A stretch of DNA of 64,000 nucleotides from Streptomyces sp. NBC_00523 (GCF_036346615.1 NZ_CP107836.1:4340001-4404000); one strand, 5' to 3'; shown: positions 41,803 through 55,322, counted from the first letter of the stretch. Numbers and translations are program-made. The notes: a model not told the origin generated them from the letters alone.

Positions 41803-42090
41803 GTGACGGACGCCGTGGGCTCCATCGACAAGCCTGATGCCGAGGACGAGGCCCCCGAGTCGAAGAAGAAGACCCGGAAGGGCGGCAAGCGCGGCAAGAA
41901 GGGCCCTCTGGGCCGTCTCGCGCTCTTCTACCGCCAGATCGTCGCGGAGCTCCGCAAGGTCGTCTGGCCGACGCGCAACCAGCTGACGACGTACACCACT
42001 GTGGTGATTGCGTTCGTCGTCGTCATGATCGGCCTCGTAACCGTGATTGACTTCGGTTTCGCGCGGGTCATCAAGTACGTCTTCGGCTGA
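41803..42090 (+). CDS. secE: Preprotein translocase subunit SecE
   Basis: This 95-residue membrane protein stabilises SecY in the general secretion channel. A charged Lys-rich N-terminus (SKKKTRKGGKRGKKG) precedes the SecE signature VAELRKVVWPTRNQLTTYT, which lies before the single transmembrane helix at about residues 65-88. The GTG at 41803 follows AGGTGAG. It is followed by nusG, as in nearly all bacteria. Confidence 0.95.
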   Translation: MTDAVGSIDKPDAEDEAPESKKKTRKGGKRGKKGPLGRLALFYRQIVAELRKVVWPTRNQLTTYTTVVIAFVVVMIGLVTVIDFGFARVIKYVFG

Positions 42091-42161
42091 TCCACGCGAA
42101 GGGCGCCTGATGGGCGCCCCTTTCGCATGTTCCACCCATCTGTATCCAGGAAGAAGCCACC

Positions 42162-42995
42162 GTGTCTGACCCGAACCTGAACGACGCCGTCGAGCCGACG
42201 GCGGGCGCCTTCGAGTCCGCCGAGGACGAGCTCGACATCGTCGAGGCGGCGGACGCCGAGGAGTCGGACCAGGCCGAAGCCGCCGACGCCGACGAGGCCG
42301 GCGACGAGGCGTCCGAGGACACCGCCGAGGAGACCGCGGACGCGGCCGACGAGGAGGAGGCCGAGCCGGCCGAGCCCGTCGACCCCGTCACGGCCCTGCG
42401 CGAAGAGCTCCGCGGGCTGCCGGGCGAGTGGTACGTCATCCACACGTACGCCGGTTACGAGAAGCGTGTGAAGGCCAACCTGGAGCAGCGCGCCGTCTCG
42501 CTGAACGTGGAGGAGTTCATCTATCAGGCCGAGGTGCCTGAGGAGGAAATCGTCCAGATCAAGAACGGCGAGCGCAAGAACGTCCGTCAGAACAAGCTCC
42601 CGGGCTACGTCCTGGTGCGCATGGACCTGACGAACGAGTCCTGGGGCGTCGTCCGCAACACCCCCGGTGTCACCGGCTTCGTGGGCAACGCCTACGACCC
42701 GTACCCGCTGACGCTGGACGAGATCGTCAAGATGCTCGCTCCGGAGGCCGAGGAGAAGGCCGCCCGCGAGGCCGCCGAGGCCGAGGGCAAGCCGGCTCCG
42801 GCCCGCAAGGTCACCGTCGAGGTCCTCGACTTCGAGGTCGGCGACTCGGTCACCGTCACCGACGGCCCGTTCGCGACGCTGCAGGCGACGATCAACGAGA
42901 TCAACGCCGACTCGAAGAAGGTCAAGGGCCTGGTCGAGATCTTCGGTCGCGAGACCCCGGTCGAGCTGAGCTTCGACCAGATCCAGAAGAACTGA
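42162..42995 (+). CDS. nusG: Transcription termination/antitermination protein NusG
   Basis: This 277-residue factor binds RNA polymerase and ribosomes. Residues 1-85 form an acidic Asp/Glu/Ala-rich extension that is absent from short NusG and is typical of Streptomyces. The NGN domain begins EWYVIHTYAGYEKRVK, and the C-terminal KOW domain is DSVTVTDGPFATLQA then GRETPVELSFDQIQ. GTG start; terminator follows at 43028. Confidence 0.97.
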   Translation: MSDPNLNDAVEPTAGAFESAEDELDIVEAADAEESDQAEAADADEAGDEASEDTAEETADAADEEEAEPAEPVDPVTALREELRGLPGEWYVIHTYAGYEKRVKANLEQRAVSLNVEEFIYQAEVPEEEIVQIKNGERKNVRQNKLPGYVLVRMDLTNESWGVVRNTPGVTGFVGNAYDPYPLTLDEIVKMLAPEAEEKAAREAAEAEGKPAPARKVTVEVLDFEVGDSVTVTDGPFATLQATINEINADSKKVKGLVEIFGRETPVELSFDQIQKN

Positions 42996-43027
42996 GCTTT
43001 CCGCCCGCTTCTGGACACATGCCTACC

Positions 43028-43076
43028 GAGCAGGTCAGACAGGCTCTCGCAGCCGGTCTGACCTGCTTGGTTTTTG
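43028..43076 (+). terminator. Terminator between nusG and rplK
   Basis: A 12-bp perfect stem (43029-43040 with 43056-43067) is followed by GGTTTTT. It separates secE-nusG from the ribosomal genes. Confidence 0.87.
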
Positions 43077-43170
43077 GTCGCACGGCTATACCCGTTATCG
43101 TTGTGCGGTATGCCTGCATCCGGATGACCGGATGAAGGCGAAAACTCTCACTAGGACCCGGAGAGAGCAC

Positions 43171-43605
43171 ATGCCTCCCAAGAAGAAGAAGGTCACGGGG
43201 CTTATCAAGCTCCAGATCAACGCCGGTGCGGCCAACCCGGCCCCGCCGGTCGGCCCCGCACTGGGTCAGCACGGCGTCAACATCATGGAGTTCTGCAAGG
43301 CCTACAACGCCGCGACCGAGTCGCAGCGTGGCATGGTCGTGCCGGTGGAAATTACGGTCTACGAGGACCGCTCCTTCACCTTCATCACCAAGACTCCGCC
43401 GGCCGCCAAGCTGATCCTCAAGGCCGCGGGTGTGGAGAAGGGCTCCGGCGAGCCGCACAAGACCAAGGTCGCCAAGCTGACGGCTGCCCAGGTCCGCGAG
43501 ATCGCCACGACGAAGCTCCCCGACCTGAACGCCAACGACCTCGACGCCGCGTCGAAGATCATCGCTGGCACCGCCCGTTCCATGGGCATCACGGTCGAAG
43601 GCTGA
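43171..43605 (+). CDS. rplK: 50S ribosomal protein L11
   Basis: This 144-residue protein has the L11 signature ([27 protein letters not shown], and the RNA-binding end [18 protein letters not shown]). It forms the GTPase-associated centre with 23S rRNA, where thiostrepton binds. The ATG at 43171 follows GGAGAGAG; an in-frame upstream ATG is less likely. It is followed by rplA. Confidence 0.97.
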
Positions 43606-43685
43606 TTCAGCCCCACGCCCTCAGTGGTAGGACCGGCGCTGGTCCGCACCACGACTCCACACTCTGAAAACCATCAGGAGTAGAA

Positions 43686-44408
43686 GTGAAGCGCAGCAAG
43701 AACCTCCGCGCTGCGGACGCCAAGATCGACCGGGAGCGCCTGTACGCCCCGCTCGAGGCCGTCCGTCTCGCCAAGGAGACCGCCACCACGAAGTTCGACG
43801 GCACCGTCGAGGTCGCCTTCCGCCTGGGTGTTGACCCGCGCAAGGCCGACCAGATGGTCCGCGGCACCGTGAACCTCCCGCACGGCACCGGCAAGACCGC
43901 CCGGGTCCTGGTCTTCGCGACCGGTGACCGTGCTGCGGCCGCGGAAGCCGCCGGCGCCGACATCGTCGGCTCCGACGAGCTCATCGACGAGGTGGCGAAG
44001 GGCCGTCTGGACTTCGACGCCGTCGTCGCGACCCCGGACCTCATGGGCAAGGTCGGCCGTCTCGGCCGCGTGCTCGGTCCGCGTGGTCTGATGCCGAACC
44101 CGAAGACCGGTACGGTCACCCCCGATGTCGTGAAGGCTGTCAACGACATCAAGGGCGGCAAGATCGAGTTCCGCGTCGACAAGCACTCGAACCTGCACTT
44201 CATCATCGGCAAGGTCTCCTTCGACGAGACCAAGCTGGTGGAGAACTACGCAGCGGCGCTGGAAGAGGTCCTCCGCCTCAAGCCGTCCGCGGCGAAGGGC
44301 CGTTACATCAAGAAGGCCGCCCTGGCGACCACGATGGGCCCCGGCATCCCGCTGGACTCCAACCGCACCCGTAACCTCCTCACCGAGGAGGACCCGGCCG
44401 CCGTCTGA
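43686..44408 (+). CDS. rplA: 50S ribosomal protein L1
   Basis: This 240-residue protein has the L1 signature: LPHGTGKTARVLVFA, MGKVGRLGRVLGPRGLMPNP and GKIEFRVDKHSNLHFIIGKV. It forms the L1 stalk and usually represses translation of its own operon. The GTG start follows CAGGAG. A terminator-like hairpin follows before the lipoprotein gene. Confidence 0.97.
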   Translation: MKRSKNLRAADAKIDRERLYAPLEAVRLAKETATTKFDGTVEVAFRLGVDPRKADQMVRGTVNLPHGTGKTARVLVFATGDRAAAAEAAGADIVGSDELIDEVAKGRLDFDAVVATPDLMGKVGRLGRVLGPRGLMPNPKTGTVTPDVVKAVNDIKGGKIEFRVDKHSNLHFIIGKVSFDETKLVENYAAALEEVLRLKPSAAKGRYIKKAALATTMGPGIPLDSNRTRNLLTEEDPAAV

Positions 44409-44448
44409 GCCTCCGCGCTCGTATGACCGCCGCGTCACGTGTGACATG

Positions 44449-44488
44449 GGACGGGCCCCGCAACCTTTCGAGGTGCGGGGCCCGTCCT
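44449..44488 (+). terminator. Terminator after rplA
   Basis: A GC stem (GACGGGCCCCGCA with TGCGGGGCCCGTC, one bulge) lies 40 bases past the rplA stop. Confidence 0.78.
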
Positions 44489-44567
44489 CATTCGTACGTG
44501 GACATGACTGTCGGAGCCCTGCGTTAGCGTGGGTGACCGAGAGTCGAACGAGGGGTGGGAATCACAT

Positions 44568-45479
44568 ATGTTGACCAAAACCGTACGGCGCGTGGGCCTG
44601 TCCGTCGCTGTGGCGGCGGCGCTGACCTCGGTCGCGGCCTGTGGGGGATCGGACGACGGCGGCAGCAAGGGCGGGGACAAGAACGAGAGCGCCGGCCGTG
44701 CCGTGGCGAAGGTCGACCCTATCGCCGCGCTGGTCGCCGTGCAGAAGAAGACCGGCCAGGCGCACTCGGCCCGGATCGACGGCACGACGACCATGGGCAG
44801 CGCGATGTCCGCCAAGCAGCAGGGCACCATCGACTGGTCCGACGGCATCACCGGCACGCTGAAGATCACGTCCACCGGCGGGGCCATGGCCGACAGCATG
44901 AAGCAGCTCGGCAGCGACGGCACGATGGAGGCCCGTTACCTCAAGGACGGGTACGTGGTGGACATGGGCGAGGCCATGGCCCAGCAGACCGGCGGCAAGC
45001 GCTGGATCAGCTACAGCTACGACGACATGGCCAAGCTCTCCGGCGCCGCGGGCGCCGCGATGAAGGACCAGATGCAGAACAGCACCCCGGAGCAGGGGGT
45101 GAAGTCGCTGCTGGCCTCCGGTGACGTGAAGAAGGTCGGCCAGGAGGACGTGCGCGGCGTCAGCGCCACGCACTACTCGGGCACGGTCGACGTCGCCGAG
45201 CTGACCGCCAAGAACAGCAGTCTGGACGCCGACGAGATCGCCGAGCTCAAGAAGCAGCTGGCCACGTCCGGGATCACCACCGAGAAGATCGACATCTGGG
45301 TGGACGAGAACGATCTGCTGGTGAAGAAGACCGAGCGCGGCGAGATGCAGACCGGCGAGCTCAACTCCACGGTGTTCTACAGCGACTACGGCGTGAAGGT
45401 GTCGGTCGAGGCCCCGCCGGCCGCCCAGACCGTCGACTTCACCGAGCTGATGAAGCAGCAGCAGGGAGCCGCTTCGTAA
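44568..45479 (+). CDS. Secreted lipoprotein of the LppX/LprG type
   Basis: This 303-residue protein has a lipoprotein signal peptide (RRVGLSVAVAAALTSVAAC, lipobox VAAC with Cys near residue 24), then a Gly/Ser-rich linker. The body resembles LppX/LprG-like beta-sheet lipid carriers (VQKKTGQAHSARIDGTT, then a YSGTVDVAEL region near the middle). Such proteins bind or carry lipids outside the membrane. It follows rplA and precedes rplJ, a conserved Streptomyces insertion in this superoperon. GAGGGGTGGGA precedes ATG 44568. Confidence 0.87.
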   Translation: MLTKTVRRVGLSVAVAAALTSVAACGGSDDGGSKGGDKNESAGRAVAKVDPIAALVAVQKKTGQAHSARIDGTTTMGSAMSAKQQGTIDWSDGITGTLKITSTGGAMADSMKQLGSDGTMEARYLKDGYVVDMGEAMAQQTGGKRWISYSYDDMAKLSGAAGAAMKDQMQNSTPEQGVKSLLASGDVKKVGQEDVRGVSATHYSGTVDVAELTAKNSSLDADEIAELKKQLATSGITTEKIDIWVDENDLLVKKTERGEMQTGELNSTVFYSDYGVKVSVEAPPAAQTVDFTELMKQQQGAAS

Positions 45480-45589
45480 CCCGGTTCCGGGACGTTCAAA
45501 CCTCCCGGCAGCACCCGAAGCGGGACGGATTTGCCCGGCGCGACCCGAGTCGCGTACTCTCCTTTAGAAGCCAAAGACCGCTGGTCGTT

Positions 45590-45765
45590 TCTTGAATCCG
45601 TGATGGATTCGGGCAACCGAAGGCTCCGTTGATGCGGACGACCTGCGCAGGTGACTGTGGAGAGCTCCCGGACTTCGTTCGGTCGAGCTACGCCCTGGCG
45701 CCTGCGCCGGGGCGTTTCGTCTTTCCGGTCCCTTTCGAGCGGTCCTCATCACCCGGAAGGAGGCC
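45590..45765 (+). promoter_or_regulatory. L10 leader: candidate autoregulatory element
   Basis: The 290-base gap before rplJ contains a structured, GC-rich segment with CGCCTGCGCCGGGGCG and other self-complementary parts, followed by GGAAGGAGG. The rplJ leader of bacteria is bound by L10-L12 and controls translation; the position and size fit. The exact fold is not proved here. Confidence 0.65.
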
Positions 45766-45771
45766 GACGCT

Positions 45772-46329
45772 ATGGCTAGGCCCGACAAGGCTGCAGCGGT
45801 AGCCGAGCTCGCGGACCAGTTCCGCAGCTCGAACGCCGCCGTGCTGACCGAGTACCGGGGTCTCACCGTGGCACAGCTCAAGCAGCTGCGCCGTTCGCTC
45901 GGTGAGAACGCCCAGTACGCCGTGGTGAAGAACACGCTGACCAAGATTGCGGCCAACGAGGCCGGGATCGACACGCTGGACGACCTGTTCGCAGGTCCGA
46001 CGGCGGTTGCCTTCGTCACCGGTGACCCGGTGGAGTCGGCGAAGGGTCTTCGTGACTTCGCCAAGGACAACCCGAACCTGATCATCAAGGGCGGTGTCCT
46101 TGACGGCAAGGCGCTGTCCGCCGATGACATCAAGCAGCTCGCGGACCTCGAGTCCCGCGAGGTTCTGCTCGCCAAGCTGGCCGGTGCCATGAAGGGCAAG
46201 CAGACTCAGGCTGCGCAGCTCTTCCAGGCGCTGCCGTCGAAGTTCGTCCGCACCGCGGAAGCGCTTCGCGTCAAGCTGGAGGAGCAGGGCGGTGCCGGTA
46301 CGCCGGCTCCCGCCGAGGCCGCCGAGTAA
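45772..46329 (+). CDS. rplJ: 50S ribosomal protein L10
   Basis: This 185-residue protein begins RPDKAAAVAELADQFRSSNA and has LTEYRGLTVAQLKQLRRSLG and YAVVKNTLTKIAA, the L10 pattern. It anchors the L7/L12 stalk dimers and regulates its own synthesis. ATG with GGAAGGAGG upstream. It is followed by rplL in the same unit. The C-terminal tail is Ala/Pro-rich. Confidence 0.97.
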   Translation: MARPDKAAAVAELADQFRSSNAAVLTEYRGLTVAQLKQLRRSLGENAQYAVVKNTLTKIAANEAGIDTLDDLFAGPTAVAFVTGDPVESAKGLRDFAKDNPNLIIKGGVLDGKALSADDIKQLADLESREVLLAKLAGAMKGKQTQAAQLFQALPSKFVRTAEALRVKLEEQGGAGTPAPAEAAE

Positions 46330-46413
46330 TCACGCTCAGCGGTCCAGCGGGCCCCACGTACGCCCGCCGACATATACATCCGGCACCTGCCGAATAGTGG
46401 AAGGACGCCTGTC

Positions 46414-46797
46414 ATGGCGAAGCTCAGCCAGGAAGACCTGCTCGCTCAGTTCGAGGAGCTCACCCTCATCGAGCTCTCCGAGTTCGTGAAGGCCTTCGAG
46501 GAGAAGTTCGACGTCACCGCCGCCGCGGCCGTCGCCGTCGCGGGCCCGGGCCAGGCCGGCCCGGCCGCCCCGGTCGAGGACGAGAAGGACGAGTTCGACG
46601 TCATCCTCACCGCCGCCGGTGACAAGAAGATCCAGGTCATCAAGGTCGTGCGTGAGCTGACCTCCCTCGGCCTGAAGGAGGCCAAGGACCTCGTGGACGG
46701 CGCCCCGAAGCCCGTCCTCGAGAAGGTCGCGAAGGACGCCGCGGACAAGGCTGCCGAGTCCCTCAAGGGCGCCGGCGCCTCCGTCGAGGTCAAGTGA
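46414..46797 (+). CDS. rplL: 50S ribosomal protein L7/L12
   Basis: This 127-residue acidic protein has the N-terminal dimerisation part (LSQEDLLAQFEELTLIELSE), a flexible Ala/Gly-rich hinge and the C-terminal domain (DEFDVILTAAGDKKIQVIKV, LGLKEAKDLVDGAPKPV). It recruits translation factors to the ribosome. An attenuator-like hairpin and a gap of 530 bases follow before rpoB. Confidence 0.97.
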   Translation: MAKLSQEDLLAQFEELTLIELSEFVKAFEEKFDVTAAAAVAVAGPGQAGPAAPVEDEKDEFDVILTAAGDKKIQVIKVVRELTSLGLKEAKDLVDGAPKPVLEKVAKDAADKAAESLKGAGASVEVK

Positions 46798-46855
46798 CCC
46801 GAGGAGTCCTCTGACTCCTCAGGACCCCCGTGTCGCGAGGCGCGGAGTCACATCG

Positions 46856-46894
46856 CGAAAGGCGATCACCCGTACGGGTGGTCGCCTTTCGGCG
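46856..46894 (+). terminator. Attenuator hairpin after rplL
   Basis: A stem of about 17 bp (CGAAAGGCGATCACCCG with CGGGTGGTCGCCTTTCG) encloses a short loop. In many bacteria an rplL-rpoB attenuator reduces RNA polymerase subunit synthesis relative to ribosomal proteins. Confidence 0.72.
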
Positions 46895-47168
46895 TACCGG
46901 AGGAGGGTGCCTTGCCCTTCCCGCGTTGACGAGTATGGTGATCTTCGCCGTGCGCCTCTCGCGGGGCCCGAGGGCGGCCGGGGCCGAAGGGGCCCTTGAC
47001 GAACCGCACGCGGCGCGCAATTCTCAAGGCGCGTCGCCGAATCGATCCGAATCCGAGGCATGGATCGACGGCGAAGCGGGCAGTAAAGAAGGGCGCACCT
47101 CGCGCAGGGCTGGACATAGGTGTTGAGAAGAGCTGTTGAGAGCAACGTGGGTCTCTGAAAACCCCGAC

Positions 47169-47197
47169 TGGACATCAGTGTGGCACTTGGCTACACT
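47169..47197 (+). promoter_or_regulatory. Candidate rpoB promoter (sigma-HrdB type)
   Basis: TGGACA at 47169-47174 and TACACT at 47192-47197 are spaced by 17 bases. The start would give an rpoB leader of about 155 bases. Confidence 0.6.
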
Positions 47198-47359
47198 GAC
47201 CCTTTGCGCTGCCTGTTAGCTGCCTCCTGCCCGTCACCAGGGGCATACCCATCCTGAGCATCGTGGACCGATCTTCCCTGACCTGGGATTTTCTGCCCTC
47301 ATGTCCAATTTGGGACCGGTACGCGCGTAGTGAGTCCGAGCCCTCGGAAGGACCCCCTC

Positions 47360-50300
47360 TTGGCCGCCTCGCGCAACGCCTCGACCGCGAATACGAACAA
47401 CGGCGCCAGCACCGCCCCGCTGCGCATCTCTTTTGCAAAGATCAAGGAGCCCCTCGAGGTTCCGAACCTCCTCGCGCTGCAGACCGAGAGCTTTGACTGG
47501 CTCCTCGGCAACGCCGCCTGGAAGGCTCGCGTCGAGGCTGCTCTGGACAGTGGACAAGACGTCCCCACCAAGTCCGGCCTGGAGGAGATCTTCGAGGAGA
47601 TCTCTCCGATCGAGGACTTCTCCGGGTCGATGTCGCTCACGTTCCGCGACCACCGCTTCGAGCCCCCGAAGAACTCGATCGACGAGTGCAAGGAGCGCGA
47701 CTTCACGTTCGCCGCCCCGCTCTTCGTCACGGCCGAGTTCACCAACAACGAGACCGGCGAGATCAAGTCCCAGACGGTCTTCATGGGCGACTTCCCGCTC
47801 ATGACCAACAAGGGCACCTTCGTCATCAACGGCACCGAGCGTGTCGTGGTGTCGCAGCTGGTCCGCTCGCCGGGTGTCTACTTCGACTCCTCGATCGACA
47901 AGACGTCCGACAAGGACATCTTCTCCGCCAAGATCATCCCCTCCCGGGGTGCCTGGCTGGAGATGGAGATCGACAAGCGCGACATGGTCGGTGTCCGCAT
48001 CGACCGCAAGCGCAAGCAGTCGGTCACCGTCCTCCTGAAGGCGCTCGGCTGGAGCACCGAGCAGATCCTCGAGGAGTTCGGCGAGTACGAGTCCATGCGC
48101 GCCACCCTGGAGAAGGACCACACCCAGGGCCAGGACGACGCGCTGCTCGACATCTACCGCAAGCTCCGCCCGGGCGAGCCGCCCACCCGCGAGGCCGCTC
48201 AGACGCTGCTCGAGAACCTCTACTTCAACCCGAAGCGCTACGACCTCGCGAAGGTCGGCCGCTACAAGGTGAACAAGAAGCTCGGCGCGGACGAGCCGCT
48301 GGACGCCGGCGTGCTCACCACCGACGACGTCATCGCGACCATCAAGTACCTGGTCAAGCTGCACGCCGGTGAGACCGAGACGGTCGGCGAGTCCGGTCGG
48401 ACGATCGTCGTCGAGACCGACGACATCGACCACTTCGGCAACCGCCGCCTGCGCAACGTCGGCGAGCTCATCCAGAACCAGGTCCGTACGGGTCTCGCCC
48501 GTATGGAGCGTGTCGTGCGCGAGCGCATGACCACCCAGGACGTCGAGGCGATCACGCCGCAGACCCTGATCAACATCCGGCCGGTCGTCGCCTCCATCAA
48601 GGAGTTCTTCGGCACCAGCCAGCTGTCGCAGTTCATGGACCAGAACAACCCGCTGTCGGGTCTCACCCACAAGCGCCGTCTGTCGGCTCTTGGCCCGGGT
48701 GGTCTCTCCCGTGAGCGGGCCGGCTTCGAGGTCCGAGACGTGCACCCGTCCCACTACGGACGCATGTGCCCGATCGAGACCCCCGAAGGCCCGAACATCG
48801 GTCTGATCGGTTCGCTCGCCTCGTACGGCCGCGTCAACGCGTTCGGCTTCATCGAGACGCCGTACCGCAAGGTCGTCGACGGCCAGGTCACCGACGAGGT
48901 CGACTACGTCACCGCCGACGAGGAAGACCGTTTCGTCATCGCCCAGGCGAACGCGACGCTCTCCGACGACCTGCGCTTCACCGAGCCCCGCGTCCTGGTC
49001 CGCCGTCGTGGCGGCGAGGTCGACTACGTCCCCGGTGGCGAGGTCGACTACATGGACGTCTCGCCGCGCCAGATGGTGTCCGTCGCGACCGCGATGATCC
49101 CCTTCCTGGAGCACGACGACGCCAACCGTGCCCTCATGGGCGCGAACATGATGCGCCAGGCCGTTCCGCTCATCAAGAGCGAGGCGCCGCTCGTCGGCAC
49201 CGGCATGGAGTACCGCTGCGCCACCGACGCCGGTGACGTGCTGAAGGCCGAGAAGGACGGTGTGGTCCAGGAGGTCTCCGCGGACTACATCACCGTCACG
49301 AACGACGACGGTACGTACACCACGTACCGCATCGCCAAGTTCATGCGCTCGAACCAGGGCACCTCGGTCAACCAGAAGGTCGTCGTCTCCGAGGGCGACC
49401 GCGTCATCGAGGGCCAGGTCCTCGCCGACGGCCCGGCCACCGAGTTCGGTGAGATGGCGCTCGGCAAGAACCTGCTCGTGGCGTTCATGCCCTGGGAGGG
49501 TCACAACTACGAGGACGCGATCATCCTGTCGCAGCGCCTCGTGCAGGACGACGTCCTCTCCTCGATCCACATCGAGGAGCACGAGGTCGACGCCCGTGAC
49601 ACCAAGCTCGGCCCCGAGGAGATCACCCGGGACATCCCGAACGTCTCCGAGGAGGTCCTCGCGGACCTGGACGAGCGCGGCATCATCCGTATCGGTGCCG
49701 AGGTCGTCGCCGGCGACATCCTCGTCGGCAAGGTCACGCCCAAGGGTGAGACCGAGCTGACCCCCGAGGAGCGCCTGCTCCGCGCGATCTTCGGCGAGAA
49801 GGCGCGCGAGGTCCGCGATACCTCGTTGAAGGTGCCGCACGGCGAGATCGGCAAGGTCATCGGCGTCCGCGTCTTCGACCGCGAAGAGGGCGACGAGCTG
49901 CCGCCGGGCGTGAACCAGCTGGTCCGCGTCTACGTCGCGCAGAAGCGCAAGATCACCGACGGTGACAAGCTCGCCGGCCGTCACGGCAACAAGGGCGTCA
50001 TCTCGAAGATCCTGCCGATCGAGGACATGCCGTTCCTGGAGGACGGCACCCCGGTCGACATCATCCTCAACCCGCTGGGTGTCCCGTCCCGAATGAACCC
50101 GGGACAGGTCCTGGAGATCCACCTCGGCTGGCTCGCCAGCCGCGGCTGGGACGTCTCCGGCCTCGGTGACGAGTGGGCCAAGCGCCTGCAGGCCATCGGC
50201 GCCGACCAGGTCGCCCCCGGCACCAACGTCGCCACGCCCGTCTTCGACGGCGCGCGCGAGGACGAGATCTCCGGTCTCTTCGAGGCCACGATCCCGAACC

Positions 50301-50845
50301 GCGACGGCATGCGTCTGGTGCAGCCCTCCGGCAAGGCCAAGCTGTTCGACGGCCGCTCCGGCGAGCCGTTCCCGGACCCGGTCTCGGTCGGCTACATGTA
50401 CATCCTCAAGCTGCACCACCTGGTCGACGACAAGCTCCACGCCCGTTCGACCGGCCCGTACTCCATGATCACGCAGCAGCCGCTGGGTGGTAAGGCGCAG
50501 TTCGGTGGGCAGCGATTCGGTGAGATGGAGGTGTGGGCCCTTGAGGCTTACGGCGCCGCTTACGCCCTCCAGGAACTGCTGACGATCAAGTCCGACGACG
50601 TCACCGGCCGCGTGAAGGTCTACGAGGCGATCGTCAAGGGCGAGAACATCCCCGAGCCGGGCATTCCCGAGTCCTTCAAGGTGCTCATCAAGGAAATGCA
50701 GTCGCTCTGCCTCAACGTGGAGGTGCTGTCCTCGGACGGCATGTCCATCGAGATGCGCGACACGGACGAGGACGTCTTCCGCGCGGCGGAGGAGCTCGGT
50801 ATCGACCTGTCCCGGCGCGAGCCGAGCAGCGTCGAAGAGGTCTGA
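47360..50845 (+). CDS. rpoB: DNA-directed RNA polymerase subunit beta
   Basis: This 1161-residue protein starts at TTG 47360 with GGAAGGA seven bases upstream; the length equals that of known Streptomyces RpoB. Fork and rifampicin-pocket segments are intact, FFGTSQLSQFMDQNNPLSGL and THKRRLSALGPGGLSRERAG, with the residues at the classical resistance positions (Gln, Asp, His, Ser) unchanged. The C-terminal switch segment YMYILKLHHLVDDKLHARST is also seen. It follows its own promoter and precedes rpoC by 130 bases. Confidence 0.98.
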   Translation: MAASRNASTANTNNGASTAPLRISFAKIKEPLEVPNLLALQTESFDWLLGNAAWKARVEAALDSGQDVPTKSGLEEIFEEISPIEDFSGSMSLTFRDHRFEPPKNSIDECKERDFTFAAPLFVTAEFTNNETGEIKSQTVFMGDFPLMTNKGTFVINGTERVVVSQLVRSPGVYFDSSIDKTSDKDIFSAKIIPSRGAWLEMEIDKRDMVGVRIDRKRKQSVTVLLKALGWSTEQILEEFGEYESMRATLEKDHTQGQDDALLDIYRKLRPGEPPTREAAQTLLENLYFNPKRYDLAKVGRYKVNKKLGADEPLDAGVLTTDDVIATIKYLVKLHAGETETVGESGRTIVVETDDIDHFGNRRLRNVGELIQNQVRTGLARMERVVRERMTTQDVEAITPQTLINIRPVVASIKEFFGTSQLSQFMDQNNPLSGLTHKRRLSALGPGGLSRERAGFEVRDVHPSHYGRMCPIETPEGPNIGLIGSLASYGRVNAFGFIETPYRKVVDGQVTDEVDYVTADEEDRFVIAQANATLSDDLRFTEPRVLVRRRGGEVDYVPGGEVDYMDVSPRQMVSVATAMIPFLEHDDANRALMGANMMRQAVPLIKSEAPLVGTGMEYRCATDAGDVLKAEKDGVVQEVSADYITVTNDDGTYTTYRIAKFMRSNQGTSVNQKVVVSEGDRVIEGQVLADGPATEFGEMALGKNLLVAFMPWEGHNYEDAIILSQRLVQDDVLSSIHIEEHEVDARDTKLGPEEITRDIPNVSEEVLADLDERGIIRIGAEVVAGDILVGKVTPKGETELTPEERLLRAIFGEKAREVRDTSLKVPHGEIGKVIGVRVFDREEGDELPPGVNQLVRVYVAQKRKITDGDKLAGRHGNKGVISKILPIEDMPFLEDGTPVDIILNPLGVPSRMNPGQVLEIHLGWLASRGWDVSGLGDEWAKRLQAIGADQVAPGTNVATPVFDGAREDEISGLFEATIPNRDGMRLVQPSGKAKLFDGRSGEPFPDPVSVGYMYILKLHHLVDDKLHARSTGPYSMITQQPLGGKAQFGGQRFGEMEVWALEAYGAAYALQELLTIKSDDVTGRVKVYEAIVKGENIPEPGIPESFKVLIKEMQSLCLNVEVLSSDGMSIEMRDTDEDVFRAAEELGIDLSRREPSSVEEV

Positions 50846-50975
50846 CGGGTTGGCCGGCCGGATCCCCGTGATCCGGCCGGCTCTCCCCGGACCCGTTCAG
50901 ACCATTGCTGAAGTGCCCCGATTTACTCGCGTGACGCGAGGGGGCTCGAACCCCCGAAAGAGGGATTGACGACAA

Positions 50976-54875
<3,900 letters not shown>

Positions 54876-54894
54876 GCGAGTCGCTTGATACGCC

Positions 54895-54937
54895 CGGAGG
54901 GCGGTCGTCCCGTACACACGGGGTGGCCGCCCTTCGG
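54895..54937 (+). terminator. Terminator after rpoC
   Basis: A GC stem (GAGGGCGG with CCGCCCTT plus inner CCCGT with ACGGG) lies 20 bases past the rpoC stop. Confidence 0.8.
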
Positions 54938-55322
54938 CGTGTGATACGTCACAGGGGCGGGCCCGTGCGGCAGGGCTCCCGGGGCCCCGCGCGGGGCTCG
55001 TACGGCCTCAGGGGCGCTCTCAGGGGGCCGTGGGGCATCCGTACGGGTCGGGACAAGCCGGGCGCGGGAGCCGGCCGTCCGGGCTGGACGGCATTTGTTT
55101 TGACCCAGGTCCGTGAGGTAGGTACGCTCAGACCTTGTGCCTGGGGTGTGCCTGGGTTCGTGTGCGTGTCCTCAACCGCATGGCGAGCCTGTCTTCGGCC
55201 ACCGTGATCCGTGCTCCTCATGCCGTTCCGGTACGGGCTCGCAGGATTCGACACACCCGACCGCGTGGGTCGGCGACGTTCCAGGTTAGTTTCACCGACG
55301 GCACACAGAAACCGGAGAAGTA
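54938..55322. other. rpoC-rpsL intergenic region
   Basis: No convincing gene is seen. The promoter of the str operon lies at 55100-55128, leaving a leader of about 190 bases before rpsL. Confidence 0.65.
55100..55128 (+). promoter_or_regulatory. Promoter of the rpsL (str) operon
   Basis: TTGACC at 55100-55105 and TACGCT at 55123-55128 are spaced by exactly 17 bases, a good vegetative promoter. The transcript would cover rpsL, rpsG, fusA and perhaps tuf. Confidence 0.78.

Larger units (their letters stand above)
46798..47359. other. rplL-rpoB intergenic region
   Basis: This stretch has no convincing gene. It holds a hairpin at 46803-46820 near the rplL stop, the attenuator at 46856-46894 and a promoter at 47169-47197. 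The arrangement lets rpoB be read from its own promoter as well as from upstream. Confidence 0.7.

Noticed and set aside
46830..47126. Short coding frames in the rplL-rpoB gap
   Set aside because: They lack start signals and family resemblance; the region is regulatory.
48600..48720. Rifampicin-resistance mutation in rpoB
   Set aside because: The classical positions carry wild-type residues.
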